A DNA stretch of 64,000 bases from Aliamphritea hakodatensis (GCF_024347195.1 NZ_AP025281.1:4898001-4962000); one strand, 5' to 3'. Shown: positions 42,783 through 51,565, numbered from the stretch's first letter. Made by a program: numbers and translations. Notes: generated from the sequence alone by a model not told the origin.

Positions 42783-43082
42783 TCACCAGTGATTAATCCA
42801 GTGCCCCAGACGCATAATCTGGCGCCAGCAAAAGCCCATAATCCCCGGAAAGAACCGGGGGAAGCAAATACCAATACATATCAGTGCGCCTAACAGTATC
42901 CAGAAACTGCTACTGCTGAGAAAAAGTTCGTTTTGGGCGGAGGGATAGCCCACTGTTTCCTTAGCCCAAACAGTATTCAGCCCAAACCACAGCAGAATTG
43001 CCGTGGGCACTGAAAACATCACACTGGCAAACAGATTCATAATAAAACCGATAACCGGCCCTTCTTCCCTGCTCCCTGCCAT
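42783..43082 (-). CDS. Small membrane protein of unknown function
   Basis: 99 residues with two transmembrane segments (about 12-35 and 55-80) and a basic, Trp-rich C-terminus. AGGAGA lies 5 bp before the ATG. No family is recognised. It is convergent with the YciI gene with 6 bp between stops, and 34 bp downstream of a LysR regulator on the same strand. Confidence 0.65.
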   Translation of the reverse strand: MAGSREEGPVIGFIMNLFASVMFSVPTAILLWFGLNTVWAKETVGYPSAQNELFLSSSSFWILLGALICIGICFPRFFPGIMGFCWRQIMRLGHWINHW

Positions 43083-43116
43083 GACCGTCTCCTGATTACA
43101 TTGTCTCAGTTACAGC

Positions 43117-43992
43117 TTAGCTCACCGCTTCCAGTAACCACGCCTTAAACACTTTAGCGGCTTTACTCAGGGGGCTGTCCTGCCGGTGGGTCAGGTAATA
43201 GCTTTCGGTACTGCCCACATAATCTTCCAGCGGTGCCACTAACTGCCCGGCGGCTACCTGTGGTGCAACGATTTCGTCATAGCTCAGGCAAATGCCACAA
43301 TCAGCGACGGCCATGGCGACCGTAGTCGCGGCACTGTCCATTTTGTGAATCAGGGGCTGCTCTTCATGCTGTAAACCGTACTGTGCCAGCCAGGCATGCC
43401 AGTTCTGCTGGTTCCCGATGACATTCAGCAACGGCCAGTTCAGTACATCTGCTGTCCGGTTAATCTCAGCAGCCATCTGTGGGCTGCAGTATGGCCGCAG
43501 GCGGGGCGTGATCAGCCGGGTAAAATCCAGCTCCGGCCAGTCCCCGGTACCGTGACGCAACGACAGTTCAGCGGTACCGGCGGTAAATTCACTGTCCCAG
43601 TTGGCATTAATTATTCTCAGACTTAACCCGGGATACTCATCCGTAAATTTTTTAATGCGCGGCGCCAGCCAGAGAATCCCAAAGGCAGTATTGACCTCAA
43701 TGGTTACCTCGCCGTCTTTGAGCGGTGAGAAAATATCCGAAGTGCCCCGCTGCAATTCCTGCAACGCCCCCTGCACCACCGGCAGATACGCCCGGCCCCG
43801 CTTAGTCAGGCTGATCTGCCGGGGCATGCGGTTGAACAGCGGCTCTCCCAGATTATCCTCCAGCAGGCGGATCTGCTGACTGACCGCCGACTGGGTCATA
43901 TTCAGCTCCCGGGCAGCCACGGTAAAGTTCAGTTCCCGGGCGGCGACCTCAAAGGTTCGCAACCAGTTCAAAGGGGGTAATTTAACCGGCAT
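43117..43992 (-). CDS. LysR-family regulator, GcvA-like
   Basis: 291 residues. The start LPPLNWLRTFEVAARELNFTVAARELNMTQSAVSQQIRLLE is typical of the GcvA/AmpR subgroup. The effector domain covers about 92-290. It is divergent from the gamma-butyrobetaine hydroxylase-like gene, with 206 bp between, so regulation of that gene is likely but unproven. Confidence 0.9.
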   Translation of the reverse strand: MPVKLPPLNWLRTFEVAARELNFTVAARELNMTQSAVSQQIRLLEDNLGEPLFNRMPRQISLTKRGRAYLPVVQGALQELQRGTSDIFSPLKDGEVTIEVNTAFGILWLAPRIKKFTDEYPGLSLRIINANWDSEFTAGTAELSLRHGTGDWPELDFTRLITPRLRPYCSPQMAAEINRTADVLNWPLLNVIGNQQNWHAWLAQYGLQHEEQPLIHKMDSAATTVAMAVADCGICLSYDEIVAPQVAAGQLVAPLEDYVGSTESYYLTHRQDSPLSKAAKVFKAWLLEAVS

Positions 43993-44198
43993 ATCAGTCT
44001 CTGTATTCGGCTTTGCAGCACAGCTGTTTTGATCTGCTAAAGGGTACCATTAGCTGGGCTTATGGTGACCCCCCATATTCATCGTTTGTCGTTTTTTCGC
44101 AGCCCATTATCATTTGCAGCCTGTCGCTCACAATGCACATACCAGACGCATTTGAGCCAGTTTTCGGATTTGCATAATAATATGACGGGCACACTTCT

Positions 44199-45353
44199 AT
44201 GTTAGACGGTACTCCAACAGCCGGCCGGGAAACCGACAGCCGCATCGCCAATATCACCCAACAGCCACGCAGCCTGAACATCGAATGGGATGATGGTAAG
44301 CACGCCAGCTTCCACTTCCTCTGGTTACGGGACAACTGCCCGAGCGGCTTCCACGCCGATACCAAGGAACGTACCTTCGACCAGTTGTCCGTCAGTGCCG
44401 ACATTCACCCACTGGCCATCGACTATGATGCCGATACCCTGCATATCGACTGGTCTGAAGGCGAGCACCGCAGCACCTTCTGCCAGCAGTGGCTGCGCAG
44501 CCATGCCTACTCCGGCAACCTGCGCCAGCGCCAGAGCTCTACCTATCAGAGCTGGAATAACAGCTTCATTAACAACATTCCGGAAGCGGATAATGCCGAC
44601 ATCATGCAGGACGACAGAGCCCTGTTCGACTGGATGACCGCACTGGACCGTGACGGTCTGGCCATTGTCCGTAACATGCCGATCACCGATGAAGCGGTGG
44701 TGGATGTGGCCCAGCGTATTGATTACCTGCGCCGGACTAACTTCGGTGTAACCTTCAATGTTATTTCGGTACCGAACCCGATCAACCTGGCCTACACCTC
44801 AATCGCTCTGCCACTGCACACCGACCTGGCCAACCAGGAAGTCCCGCCGGGCTATCAGTTCCTGCACTGCCTGGCGAACGACAGTGAAGGTGGCGCATCC
44901 GTCTTTGTTGACGGCCTGCGGGTGCTGGAAGATCTGCGCGGCGAATGTCCGGAAGATTTCCGCCTGCTGGCAGAACATGCCATTCCGTTCCGCTTCCACG
45001 ACGAAGGCCACGACATCCGTCAGCACCATCCGGTGATCAACCTGAACACTTTTGGTGAAATTGTTGAGATCAAATACAACGCCCATCTGGCAGATATTTT
45101 CGACCTGCCGGAAGAGATCATGCACGAATACTATCTGGCGTACCGTAACCTGATGGGCCGCCTGCGCGATCCCCGTTACACCATCAAGCTGATGCTGCAG
45201 GGTGGTGACATGGTGGTATTCGATAACCGCCGGGTGATGCACGGCCGTGATAAATTTGACCCGAGCACCGGCACCCGCCACCTGCGCGGCTGCTACGTTG
45301 ACCGTTCAGAATTCCAGAGCCGCCTGCGGGTACTGGGCCAGCAGTACGCCTGA
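44199..45353 (+). CDS. Gamma-butyrobetaine hydroxylase-like 2-oxoglutarate dioxygenase
   Basis: 384 residues. An N-terminal DUF971 domain (about 22-110; WDDGKHASFHFLWLRDNC) precedes a TauD domain (about 130-378). The iron ligands are seen as His and Asp in LPLHTDLANQEVPPGYQ and the distal His in FDNRRVMHGRDKF; the 2-oxoglutarate Arg is in GTRHLRGCYVDR. The two-domain plan is that of gamma-butyrobetaine dioxygenase, which makes L-carnitine, and of trimethyllysine hydroxylase. Marine bacteria also use such enzymes in betaine catabolism. A BCCT transporter and a GlxA-type regulator lie about 11 kb away. Confidence 0.88.
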   Translation: MLDGTPTAGRETDSRIANITQQPRSLNIEWDDGKHASFHFLWLRDNCPSGFHADTKERTFDQLSVSADIHPLAIDYDADTLHIDWSEGEHRSTFCQQWLRSHAYSGNLRQRQSSTYQSWNNSFINNIPEADNADIMQDDRALFDWMTALDRDGLAIVRNMPITDEAVVDVAQRIDYLRRTNFGVTFNVISVPNPINLAYTSIALPLHTDLANQEVPPGYQFLHCLANDSEGGASVFVDGLRVLEDLRGECPEDFRLLAEHAIPFRFHDEGHDIRQHHPVINLNTFGEIVEIKYNAHLADIFDLPEEIMHEYYLAYRNLMGRLRDPRYTIKLMLQGGDMVVFDNRRVMHGRDKFDPSTGTRHLRGCYVDRSEFQSRLRVLGQQYA

Positions 45354-45377
45354 AGCCACCGCTGAGCAACGCTGAAT

Positions 45378-45413
45378 AACGCCGCGTCAGGCCTTCCCTG
45401 CCGCGGCGTTTTT
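45378..45413 (+). terminator. Terminator of the hydroxylase gene
   Basis: AACGCCGCG/CGCGGCGTT 9-bp stem followed by TTTTT. Confidence 0.88.
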
Positions 45414-45534
45414 ACGTCACACACACCCTGAGCCATCCTTCGGCACAAAAAATTCCCTGTTTAACAGATTCTGCGGTAACCTAACGCCGCTGAAAGGGTC
45501 ATACCTGCATATCTGAAGCTTTCAAGGAATTATT

Positions 45535-46218
45535 ATGTTCTCCCGATACACCACTGCCTTCGTACTGGCCAGTATGGCACTGCTACTGAGCGCCTGCAGC
45601 AGCCAGCCGGACATCAGTAACACCCCACAATCGCTGGATGGCAGCTGTGACTATGACCGCCGAACCTTGCTGGCACAGTTACCGGCGCTGGCCATTGAAG
45701 TGAACGGTGAGACCGAGCTGCAGAGTGCCAACAATGAATACATCAGCGTGCCGGCCGGGCAGCTGAAAGCCTATCCGAAAGCCCGTTATTTCGAACTGGA
45801 TGTCAGCACCCGCACTGGCGGCGACTGTCAGCCAACCCGGGTACACAGCATCACTCCGCTGCAAATCGACAATCTGGATATTGCCCCCAGCGACAGCCGG
45901 CTCTACCAGAGCAGCGCCGTACTGAAAGCCGCCAAAGCCTGCCTGGGGGAATACTCACTGGGCTTCTGCCGGGAAAATGGTCTGATCAGCACAGAGGATC
46001 AGGACCAGGCCAGCCTGGTGCGTCAGAGCCAGCCACGGCTGCTGCGGCAGTGCTCAGTTGATACCCTTACAGCCCTTCGGTCTGAGTTAACCACCGCTGC
46101 CAGCGATGCCGGCTACCTGATCTGCTCACCGGGGCTGGACAGCGACGAAATAGCCATTCAGATAAAAGCCTCCGGCGGTGCCGCCGGCAGTATCTACCGA
46201 GCCTTCGAAACCCGCTGA
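45535..46218 (+). CDS. Lipoprotein of unknown function
   Basis: 227 residues with a lipoprotein signal (lipobox LLSAC, Cys near 21). The mature part contains six further cysteines, for example in GSCDYDRR, GGDCQPTR, KACLGEY, GFCREN, RQCSVD and LICSPG, enough for three disulfides. No family is recognised. It is preceded by AAGGAAT and stands as a single gene before the MFS gene. Confidence 0.75.
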   Translation: MFSRYTTAFVLASMALLLSACSSQPDISNTPQSLDGSCDYDRRTLLAQLPALAIEVNGETELQSANNEYISVPAGQLKAYPKARYFELDVSTRTGGDCQPTRVHSITPLQIDNLDIAPSDSRLYQSSAVLKAAKACLGEYSLGFCRENGLISTEDQDQASLVRQSQPRLLRQCSVDTLTALRSELTTAASDAGYLICSPGLDSDEIAIQIKASGGAAGSIYRAFETR

Positions 46219-46310
46219 TATCAGCCTTGCGGACACAAATCGGTTTTCCTGCGGTCAGCCATCGAATTTATTGATAGCTGACCGACGGGAATTGATTGAC
46301 AGAACAAAAG

Positions 46311-46344
46311 CTTAGGGCATAAAGTCGCGGAAAAACGCCCTAAG
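46311..46344 (+). promoter_or_regulatory. Leader hairpin holding the ribosome binding site of the MFS gene
   Basis: CTTAGGGC and GCCCTAAG form a perfect 8-bp stem whose right arm includes most of the AAGGA ribosome binding site (46342-46346). Folding would hide the site from ribosomes, so translation may be switched by temperature, ligand or a small RNA. There is no direct evidence for a ligand. Confidence 0.4.
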
Positions 46345-46356
46345 GAACTGCACTCT

Positions 46357-48261
46357 ATGACGGCGACGCTGATCTCCCTGATCGCTCTGTTTTTAAGCGG
46401 ATTTGTTATATTTTTAGGGCATGGCCTGAATAATATTCTGGTGCCCTCCCGTTTAGCCTCTGAAGGTATCAGTGCTGACAATATCGGCTTAATCATGGCG
46501 ATGTTTTCTGTTGGCCTGTTAATCGGCGGTCTTTATGCCCGGCAACTCATCGTCCGGGTCGGACATATACGTTTATTTACCGCCAGCGCAGCCATTGGCG
46601 CCATCAGTATCCTGGCCTGTTATCTCTGGCTGAATGAATGGATGTGGGCTGCCATGCGGGCATGCATTGGTTTCAGCATTGCGGTCATTACCATAGTGAC
46701 GGATGGCTGGTTAAGTGAAAGAGCAACCAGTGAAACCCGCTCACGTATCTTATCCATTAATCAGGTTGTTTTACTCTCCGCGATGTTCCTGGGTTCTTTC
46801 CTGGTCAACCTGGCCCCCGTCAGCGATGCGCTTTTATACATTATTGGCGGGTTGGTGTTCTGTGCAGGTGTCGTCCCGATTGCACTGAGTAAAGTATCAG
46901 CACCCGTCGTGGATGACTCACCCCGTATGCCTATGCCGGAGCTGCTAAAAATCTCCCCAGCCGGTGCATCTTCTGTATTCATGTGCGGCCTGTTGCTGGG
47001 TTCAATACTCTCCATGCTGGCCGTCTACGCACAAAATCAGGGCATTACCGGTGTCGACGTTTCATTACTGGTAGGTGCTGCGATTCTGGGTGGTTTTCTC
47101 TTACAGTTTCCCATTGGTTACCTTGCCGACCACTACAACCGCCGTACTGTCATTCTGTGCGTAACCCTGGTCTCTATGATCGCAACGGCCCTGATACCTT
47201 TCACTGTAGGGCTGGACTGGTTCATCATTACCCTGCTGCTGGTCGCCCTGAGCAGCGGCATTATGGCAACGCTCTACCCGCTGGGTATCTCTGAAAGCTT
47301 CGACCGTTTACAGCAAAGTCAGATGAGCGGCGCGATGGGGTCGATGATGATCATATACGCAGTAGGCGGTATTTCCGGCCCCAGTATTGCGGGTTTTATC
47401 ATGAAGCACTTTGGCGACAACGCCTTTTTCACCATGCTGGCCGTCATGCACGCTTTGTTTGCACTGTTCATTTTCTACCGCACCAAAGTACGGCAAGCCA
47501 TTCCGGTCGACCAGCAGGAAGCATTTGTTTCCCAGGGGGCAACCGGTATGGTCAGTGCCGACCTCGACCCCCGGACCGAATACTCTGATACCGCGCCGCA
47601 GCTGAGCCCCGCTGCCCAGACTGCCATAGATATGGCCACCCATCACCCGGAACTGGCCATCGACATGGTCATGCTGATTGCCAGAGCCAACCCGGAACAG
47701 GTTAACGAAGTGGCCGGTGCCGTTGCTACAGTAGAGGGTATCGACGTCACCGAACTGTATAACCGCCTCAACGAACTGACCCCGGAACAGGATACCGAAC
47801 TGGCGCAAAGCATCATTGCCGCTTCCACCGAAGCCCCTGCAGAGCTGGTCAGCGCAGTATTTGAAGACGCTGAATCAGAAGACATTCCGGAACTGGCCGC
47901 CTCCATGGCAGAAGCCGCCCCGGAACAGACCCTGGATATCATTGAAGCGGCCACCGAAGCCGTACTGGAAGACGACAATCCGGAAGCCGTGGTGGAGATC
48001 GCCGAAGCCTACCTGAGCAACGTTTCCGACAACCTGGAAGACATGCGTTATGCCGACCGTCTGGCGGATGAAAGTGAGCAGAACGTTACCGACATGGTAT
48101 CCATGATCGCTGAAAAAGCTCCGGAACAGGCAATGGACGTGGCCGCAGCAGCGGTCGAAGCCGTGCCTGAAAGCGCCTCCGATGTCGTCGAAGTGCTGCA
48201 CGAACATGACGCCATTGATGATCTGGTATCAGATCTGAAAGACAAACCGGAACAGCCATAA
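46357..48261 (+). CDS. MFS transporter (YcaD-like) with long acidic helical C-terminal domain
   Basis: 634 residues. The first about 380 form a 12-helix MFS carrier resembling YcaD/UMF2 (GHGLNNILVPSRLASEGIS, and the loop-2 type motif GLYARQLIVRVGHIR). Residues about 385-634 are a soluble, strongly acidic, Ala/Glu-rich helical region with repeating units such as APEQTLDIIEAATEAV, NPEAVVEIAEAYL and APEQAMDVAAAAVEAV. MFS proteins seldom have such a tail, which should lie in the cytoplasm. Substrate and the function of the tail are unknown. Confidence 0.88.
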   Translation: MTATLISLIALFLSGFVIFLGHGLNNILVPSRLASEGISADNIGLIMAMFSVGLLIGGLYARQLIVRVGHIRLFTASAAIGAISILACYLWLNEWMWAAMRACIGFSIAVITIVTDGWLSERATSETRSRILSINQVVLLSAMFLGSFLVNLAPVSDALLYIIGGLVFCAGVVPIALSKVSAPVVDDSPRMPMPELLKISPAGASSVFMCGLLLGSILSMLAVYAQNQGITGVDVSLLVGAAILGGFLLQFPIGYLADHYNRRTVILCVTLVSMIATALIPFTVGLDWFIITLLLVALSSGIMATLYPLGISESFDRLQQSQMSGAMGSMMIIYAVGGISGPSIAGFIMKHFGDNAFFTMLAVMHALFALFIFYRTKVRQAIPVDQQEAFVSQGATGMVSADLDPRTEYSDTAPQLSPAAQTAIDMATHHPELAIDMVMLIARANPEQVNEVAGAVATVEGIDVTELYNRLNELTPEQDTELAQSIIAASTEAPAELVSAVFEDAESEDIPELAASMAEAAPEQTLDIIEAATEAVLEDDNPEAVVEIAEAYLSNVSDNLEDMRYADRLADESEQNVTDMVSMIAEKAPEQAMDVAAAAVEAVPESASDVVEVLHEHDAIDDLVSDLKDKPEQP

Positions 48262-48271
48262 CCGGCCCTTA

Positions 48272-48297
48272 GCCGGGCAGACACCCTGCCCGGCTAT
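48272..48297. terminator. Hairpin between the MFS gene and the LysR gene
   Basis: AGCCGGGCAG/CTGCCCGGCT is a perfect 10-bp stem containing the LysR stop codon. A T-run is lacking on both strands, so it may be a weak or Rho-assisted terminator for the convergent genes. Confidence 0.5.
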
Positions 48298-49148
48298 TCC
48301 TGAATACAGTCAAAGAACGCCGCCACGTGAGGATTCTGCCGGCCGTTTTTCAGGCAGACAACTTCGTCCCAGTTAACCGCCTCCATACCGGCCACCGGCA
48401 CCGCCCGGACACGCGGATCCTGATTCACTTCGCGGTTATACAAAAATCCCACCCCCATCTTACGCACCACCGCCTCGAATACCGCCTCCCGGCTGCCCAT
48501 CACCAGCCCGGGCTGCACGTGTAACTGACGCTCTGCCAGCGCGGCGGCCAGTTTTTGCTGGGTATTCGAACCCTGTTCACGGAAGATCAGCACCTCTTCA
48601 CTGAGCTGCTCCAGCGTCAGCGAATCAGCCCCCGCCAAGACGTGATCAGCCGATAACAGCGCCATCAGGCTTTGCCGGGCAGCCAGTTGCTTATGCACCC
48701 GCTGATGCGCCGGCGATCCCGCCAGCACTGCCACATCCACCTGTAAATTCAGCAAATTCAGCCAGGTGTGTTCCGCGTTAGAGAACAGAGTTTCCACCTT
48801 AACCTGCGGGTATCGGCTGCGAAATTCGGCAATCAGGTCCAGTGCCACATGGGGGCCATCAGCACCGATCACCAGACTGCCCGTATGCCGGCTGTCCGGC
48901 GACAGCAACTGCCGGGCCTCCGCCTCTGCCCGGAACATCTGCCGGGTGACAATAAACAGCGCCTGCCCCTCTGCAGACAGTTCCAGCCGGTGACCGGCTT
49001 TGCGAAACAGCAGCTTGCCGCTGTCCGCCTCCAGCGCTTTAAGCTGCACACTCACCGCCGGCTGGGTCAGGCTGAGACGCTCCGCCGCATCCTGTACTGA
49101 TCCCGTCAGGGCCACCGCGTGAAAGGCTTTTAACTGCGCATGGGTCAT
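48294..49148 (-). CDS. LysR-family transcriptional regulator
   Basis: 284 residues from the ATG at 49148, which has AGGTGA 5 bp upstream and gives the family start MTHAQLKAFHAVALTGSVQDAAERLSLTQPAVSVQLKAL; the frame up to 49226 adds a Gly/Gln-rich stretch that does not belong. The effector domain spans about 88-280. It is divergent from the ureidoglycolate-lyase-like gene with 144 bp between starts, and probably regulates it. Confidence 0.9.
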   Translation of the reverse strand: MTHAQLKAFHAVALTGSVQDAAERLSLTQPAVSVQLKALEADSGKLLFRKAGHRLELSAEGQALFIVTRQMFRAEAEARQLLSPDSRHTGSLVIGADGPHVALDLIAEFRSRYPQVKVETLFSNAEHTWLNLLNLQVDVAVLAGSPAHQRVHKQLAARQSLMALLSADHVLAGADSLTLEQLSEEVLIFREQGSNTQQKLAAALAERQLHVQPGLVMGSREAVFEAVVRKMGVGFLYNREVNQDPRVRAVPVAGMEAVNWDEVVCLKNGRQNPHVAAFFDCIQE

Positions 49149-49292
49149 ACCGTCACCTGGCTGTAAAAATAAATTTATAAATTTGTTAACGGCATTGTTT
49201 TGACCACCGCCGCCGGCCTGCGGCATAAATACCCCGTGACTTATCGCAACCGGCCAACATCACAATAAAAGACCGACGAGAGCAGCCCAACA

Positions 49293-49952
49293 ATGAACGA
49301 TACCTCAGCACCAAACTATATCTTTGAAGCCAGCGAGAAACCAACCCGACCGCTGCATCAGGTTCCCCTGATCGTGGCCACGGAAGAATCTGTTAAAGGC
49401 TACGGCTGTCTGGTGGATGACCCGGACAACTTTGAAATTGAAATCGTCCGCTGGCCGGCACAGGGCTGGCGGCCTGTGGATGAAGGCACCGGTGACGAAG
49501 CCGGCTGGGTAGAAGGCATCTTCCACGGCGAATGGCGCGGCGACATCCTCCACGGCAGCAACGAAGCGGTCAACGGTGAATACGTGCTGGGCTGGTCCTG
49601 CGACCCGCAACAGGCCCAAAGTGATGTAGCCAGTGTCCCCCGGAATCAGGTGCTGCTCTGGCACATGAACTATCACCCGGACGGCGGGCAGATGTTCTAT
49701 CCGCTGGATAACAAACCTTTTGTAGTGCCGGTGGCGCTGCCCGGCGATGACCTGACGCCTGATAAGGTGGTGGCTTTCTGGTGTGATGGTAGCCGTGGCT
49801 TGTATATCCACCCGAATATCTGGCATGAGGGTATCTTTCCTGTTGAGGATAAACAGCGTTTTCAGGACCGGCAGGGTAAGGTTCATGCGCGGGTGAGTTG
49901 TGACATAGGGGAGGAATTTGGAGTTTACCTTTCGGTACCGTTGAAACGGTAA
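49293..49952 (+). CDS. Ureidoglycolate lyase-like cupin protein
   Basis: 219 residues, longer than AllA (about 160). It follows the ureidoglycolate-lyase family pattern with PLIVATEESVKGYGCLVDDP near the start, a central cupin barrel, and KVVAFWCDGSRGLYIHPNIWHEGIFP (about 163-188) with the typical His. AllA releases glyoxylate and urea from ureidoglycolate in allantoin use. No other allantoin genes are nearby, so the substrate may be a related ureido or hydroxy acid. A LysR regulator is divergent. Confidence 0.8.
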   Translation: MNDTSAPNYIFEASEKPTRPLHQVPLIVATEESVKGYGCLVDDPDNFEIEIVRWPAQGWRPVDEGTGDEAGWVEGIFHGEWRGDILHGSNEAVNGEYVLGWSCDPQQAQSDVASVPRNQVLLWHMNYHPDGGQMFYPLDNKPFVVPVALPGDDLTPDKVVAFWCDGSRGLYIHPNIWHEGIFPVEDKQRFQDRQGKVHARVSCDIGEEFGVYLSVPLKR

Positions 49953-49986
49953 CCAGCTCTCCCAACTCTTATCTGATTCACTTTCA

Positions 49987-50010
49987 GGGTATTTGCTGGG
50001 GCAAATACCC
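49987..50010 (+). other. Perfect hairpin after the ureidoglycolate lyase-like gene
   Basis: GGGTATTTGC and GCAAATACCC pair perfectly over 10 bp around TGGG, 34 bp after the stop. No T-run follows. It may end or protect the transcript, or mark the edge of the repeat copy that starts 16 bp later. Confidence 0.45.
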
Positions 50011-50025
50011 TATACCGGCTCGATA

Positions 50026-50305
50026 GTTTTGCACATTGCTTAATTCGCCTGCCGACTGAGATTTCAGATGATCTTTTTCGCTTACGCGACTCAAGACCTT
50101 TAAACGGCTAAAGGTCTTAAGAATCTAAAGGCCGCCCCACTACTCGCCTGGCTTCGCCAGGTTCCCTGCGCTTCTCATTTTAAAATGGATGCTGCGGAAC
50201 TCGGCCGCTGCGCGTCCTCAGACAGTCCTCGCATTATTCCATTTTAAAACTGCGATGCTCGGCTTCGCAGAAGGGGATCATCAGGCCGTGCCAACGGAGA
50301 GGGTT
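50026..50305 (-). repeat. Multi-hairpin repeat, copy D (inverted, diverged)
   Basis: This is the reverse-oriented and most diverged copy of the repeat found at 51031-51333. Shared blocks are GTTGGCAC at its 5' end (50288-50295), CTTTAAACGGCTAAAGG within the AAGACCTTT/AAAGGTCTT palindrome, and GATGATCTTTTTCG. Stems are kept although bases change: CCTGGC-GAA-GCCAGG replaces CCGGC-GAA-GCCGG, TCGC-GTAA-GCGA replaces TCGAC-GAA-GTCGA, and the outer stem of the large hairpin is a TTTTAAAATGG/CCATTTTAAAA pair instead of CATTGAATG/CATTCAATG. It lies just before the BRCT gene. Confidence 0.8.
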
Positions 50306-50382
50306 GATTTATATCTATGGAAATCAAACGCGCCGCTTCGTATAGTCAAACTAGATGGGATGAACTTCAGGAAGGATTAAAA

Positions 50383-50988
50383 ATGGAAATTTTTACACGA
50401 TTCAATAAAAAGGACATTCAAGACAGGCAGATAGATACCCTTATTGGCCTTAGCAAAGGAATAACCGCCAATGGAGAAGTCGATCAGGCTGAAGCTGAAT
50501 TTCTTCAAAGCTGGTTAGTTCAGAATTGTCAGTCCGACAATCCAATTGTTCTGAACTTATTAAATAAAGTATCTGAAATGCTGGAAGATGGAATTCTTGA
50601 TGAAGAAGAATCTTCCGAGTTGTTTTCTATTCTTCATTCTATCTCAGGCGATAAAACAGAACTTGGAGAGGTTTCAAAAACATCCACTCTTCCTGTTTGC
50701 GATCCTGCACCTCAGGTTGAATTCGCTGGTAAAAATTTTTTATTCACAGGCACATGCGCGTTCGGCACCAGAAAACAGTGTCAGGAAGCCATTGAATCTC
50801 TCGGCGGCATAAACTCTAAAGGGGTTACCAAAAAACTGGATTACCTGGTTTTAGGTACATATGTGACTGATAGCTGGGCTCACGAAAGTTTTGGCCGAAA
50901 GATTGAAAAAGCCATGGAATATCGTGAGTCCGGCTTACCGTTAGTCATAATTACAGAAGAACACTGGGCTAATGAAGCAGGCCTGTAG
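50383..50988 (+). CDS. BRCT-domain protein of unknown function
   Basis: 201 residues from the ATG at 50383, preceded by GGAAGGA; the frame open from 50317 starts inside the repeat flank. The N-terminal part (about 1-95) is an acidic helical domain (IDTLIGLSKGITANGEVDQAEAEFLQSWL) of the kind that resembles TerB-type folds; the C-terminal part (about 110-190) is a BRCT domain (GKNFLFTGTCAFGTRKQCQEAIESLGG, TKKLDYLVLGTY), as in NAD-dependent DNA ligase. The gene is clearly more AT-rich than its neighbours and sits between inverted repeat copies, which suggests transfer. Similar proteins may act in DNA repair or defence; no function is assigned. Confidence 0.8.
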   Translation: MEIFTRFNKKDIQDRQIDTLIGLSKGITANGEVDQAEAEFLQSWLVQNCQSDNPIVLNLLNKVSEMLEDGILDEEESSELFSILHSISGDKTELGEVSKTSTLPVCDPAPQVEFAGKNFLFTGTCAFGTRKQCQEAIESLGGINSKGVTKKLDYLVLGTYVTDSWAHESFGRKIEKAMEYRESGLPLVIITEEHWANEAGL

Positions 50989-51001
50989 CCAAATAATGAG
51001 C

Positions 51002-51034
51002 GCAAAAGGAAGCAGACCTTTCCTTTTGCCTTTT
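51002..51034 (+). terminator. Terminator of the BRCT gene
   Basis: GCAAAAGGA/TCCTTTTGC stem followed by CTTTT, 13 bp after the stop and running directly into repeat copy A. Confidence 0.75.
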
Positions 51035-51333
51035 CAGAGCACCTCACTCACAGTTGGCACCCCGCTTCCCCTTATGCGCAGCTGAGCATTGCAGGCATTG
51101 AATGATCAGCAGCGCAAACTGTTTGAGGGAGCGGAGCGACTGAGTTTTTGCGATGCCATTCAATGGCGAAACGCGCAGGGCATCCGGCGAAGCCGGGCAA
51201 GCATTGGGGCGGCCTTTAGATTGTTAAGACCTTTAGCCGTTTAAAGGTCTTGACTCGACGAAGTCGAAAAAGATCATCTGAAGAACAAATTGTGCACGAT
51301 AACAACGACAGGTGCCAAACCACAATAACTCCC
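51031..51333 (+). repeat. Multi-hairpin repeat, copy A
   Basis: The best-preserved copy of a repeat of about 300 bp. In order it has the opening TTTTCAGAGCACCTCAC, a small stem TGCG/TGCA, a large stem CATTGAATG/CATTCAATG enclosing CGCAAA/TTTGCG, a stem CCGGC-GAA-GCCGG, the palindrome AAGACCTTTA/TTAAAGGTCTT (near 51225-51251), the stem TCGAC-GAA-GTCGA, the box AAAAAGATCATCTGAAG and a closing stem GCAC/GTGC (near 51294-51315). Copy C at 54593 has the same order in the same orientation. No open reading frame is shared between copies. Confidence 0.88.
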
Positions 51334-51492
51334 ATTCAATGCCGAAACACACAAGGTACCCGGCGAAGTCAGGCCTACATTGGAGCTACCTTTAGATTGT
51401 TAAGACCTTTAGCCGTTTAAAGGTCTTGACTCGACGAAGTCGAAAAGATCATCTGAAATAAAAAACCAGCACAAAAATAACGACTAGTGCAG
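51333..51492 (+). repeat. Multi-hairpin repeat, copy B (5'-truncated)
   Basis: This copy follows A directly in the same orientation and begins in the right arm of the large stem (CATTCAATGCCGAAACAC). From there to the closing GCAC/GTGC stem it matches A closely, including AGATTGTTAAGACC, TTGACTCGACGAAGTCGA and AGATCATCTGAA; the CCGGC-GAA-GCCGG stem is damaged. The rest of the gap up to 51565 holds nothing I recognise. Confidence 0.85.
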
Positions 51493-51565
51493 TCCATCAG
51501 GCCGATCCCCTAAACCTTCAGAAACTTCTGAACTAATTCATCATAACGAAAGTAATCCGGGGAAA

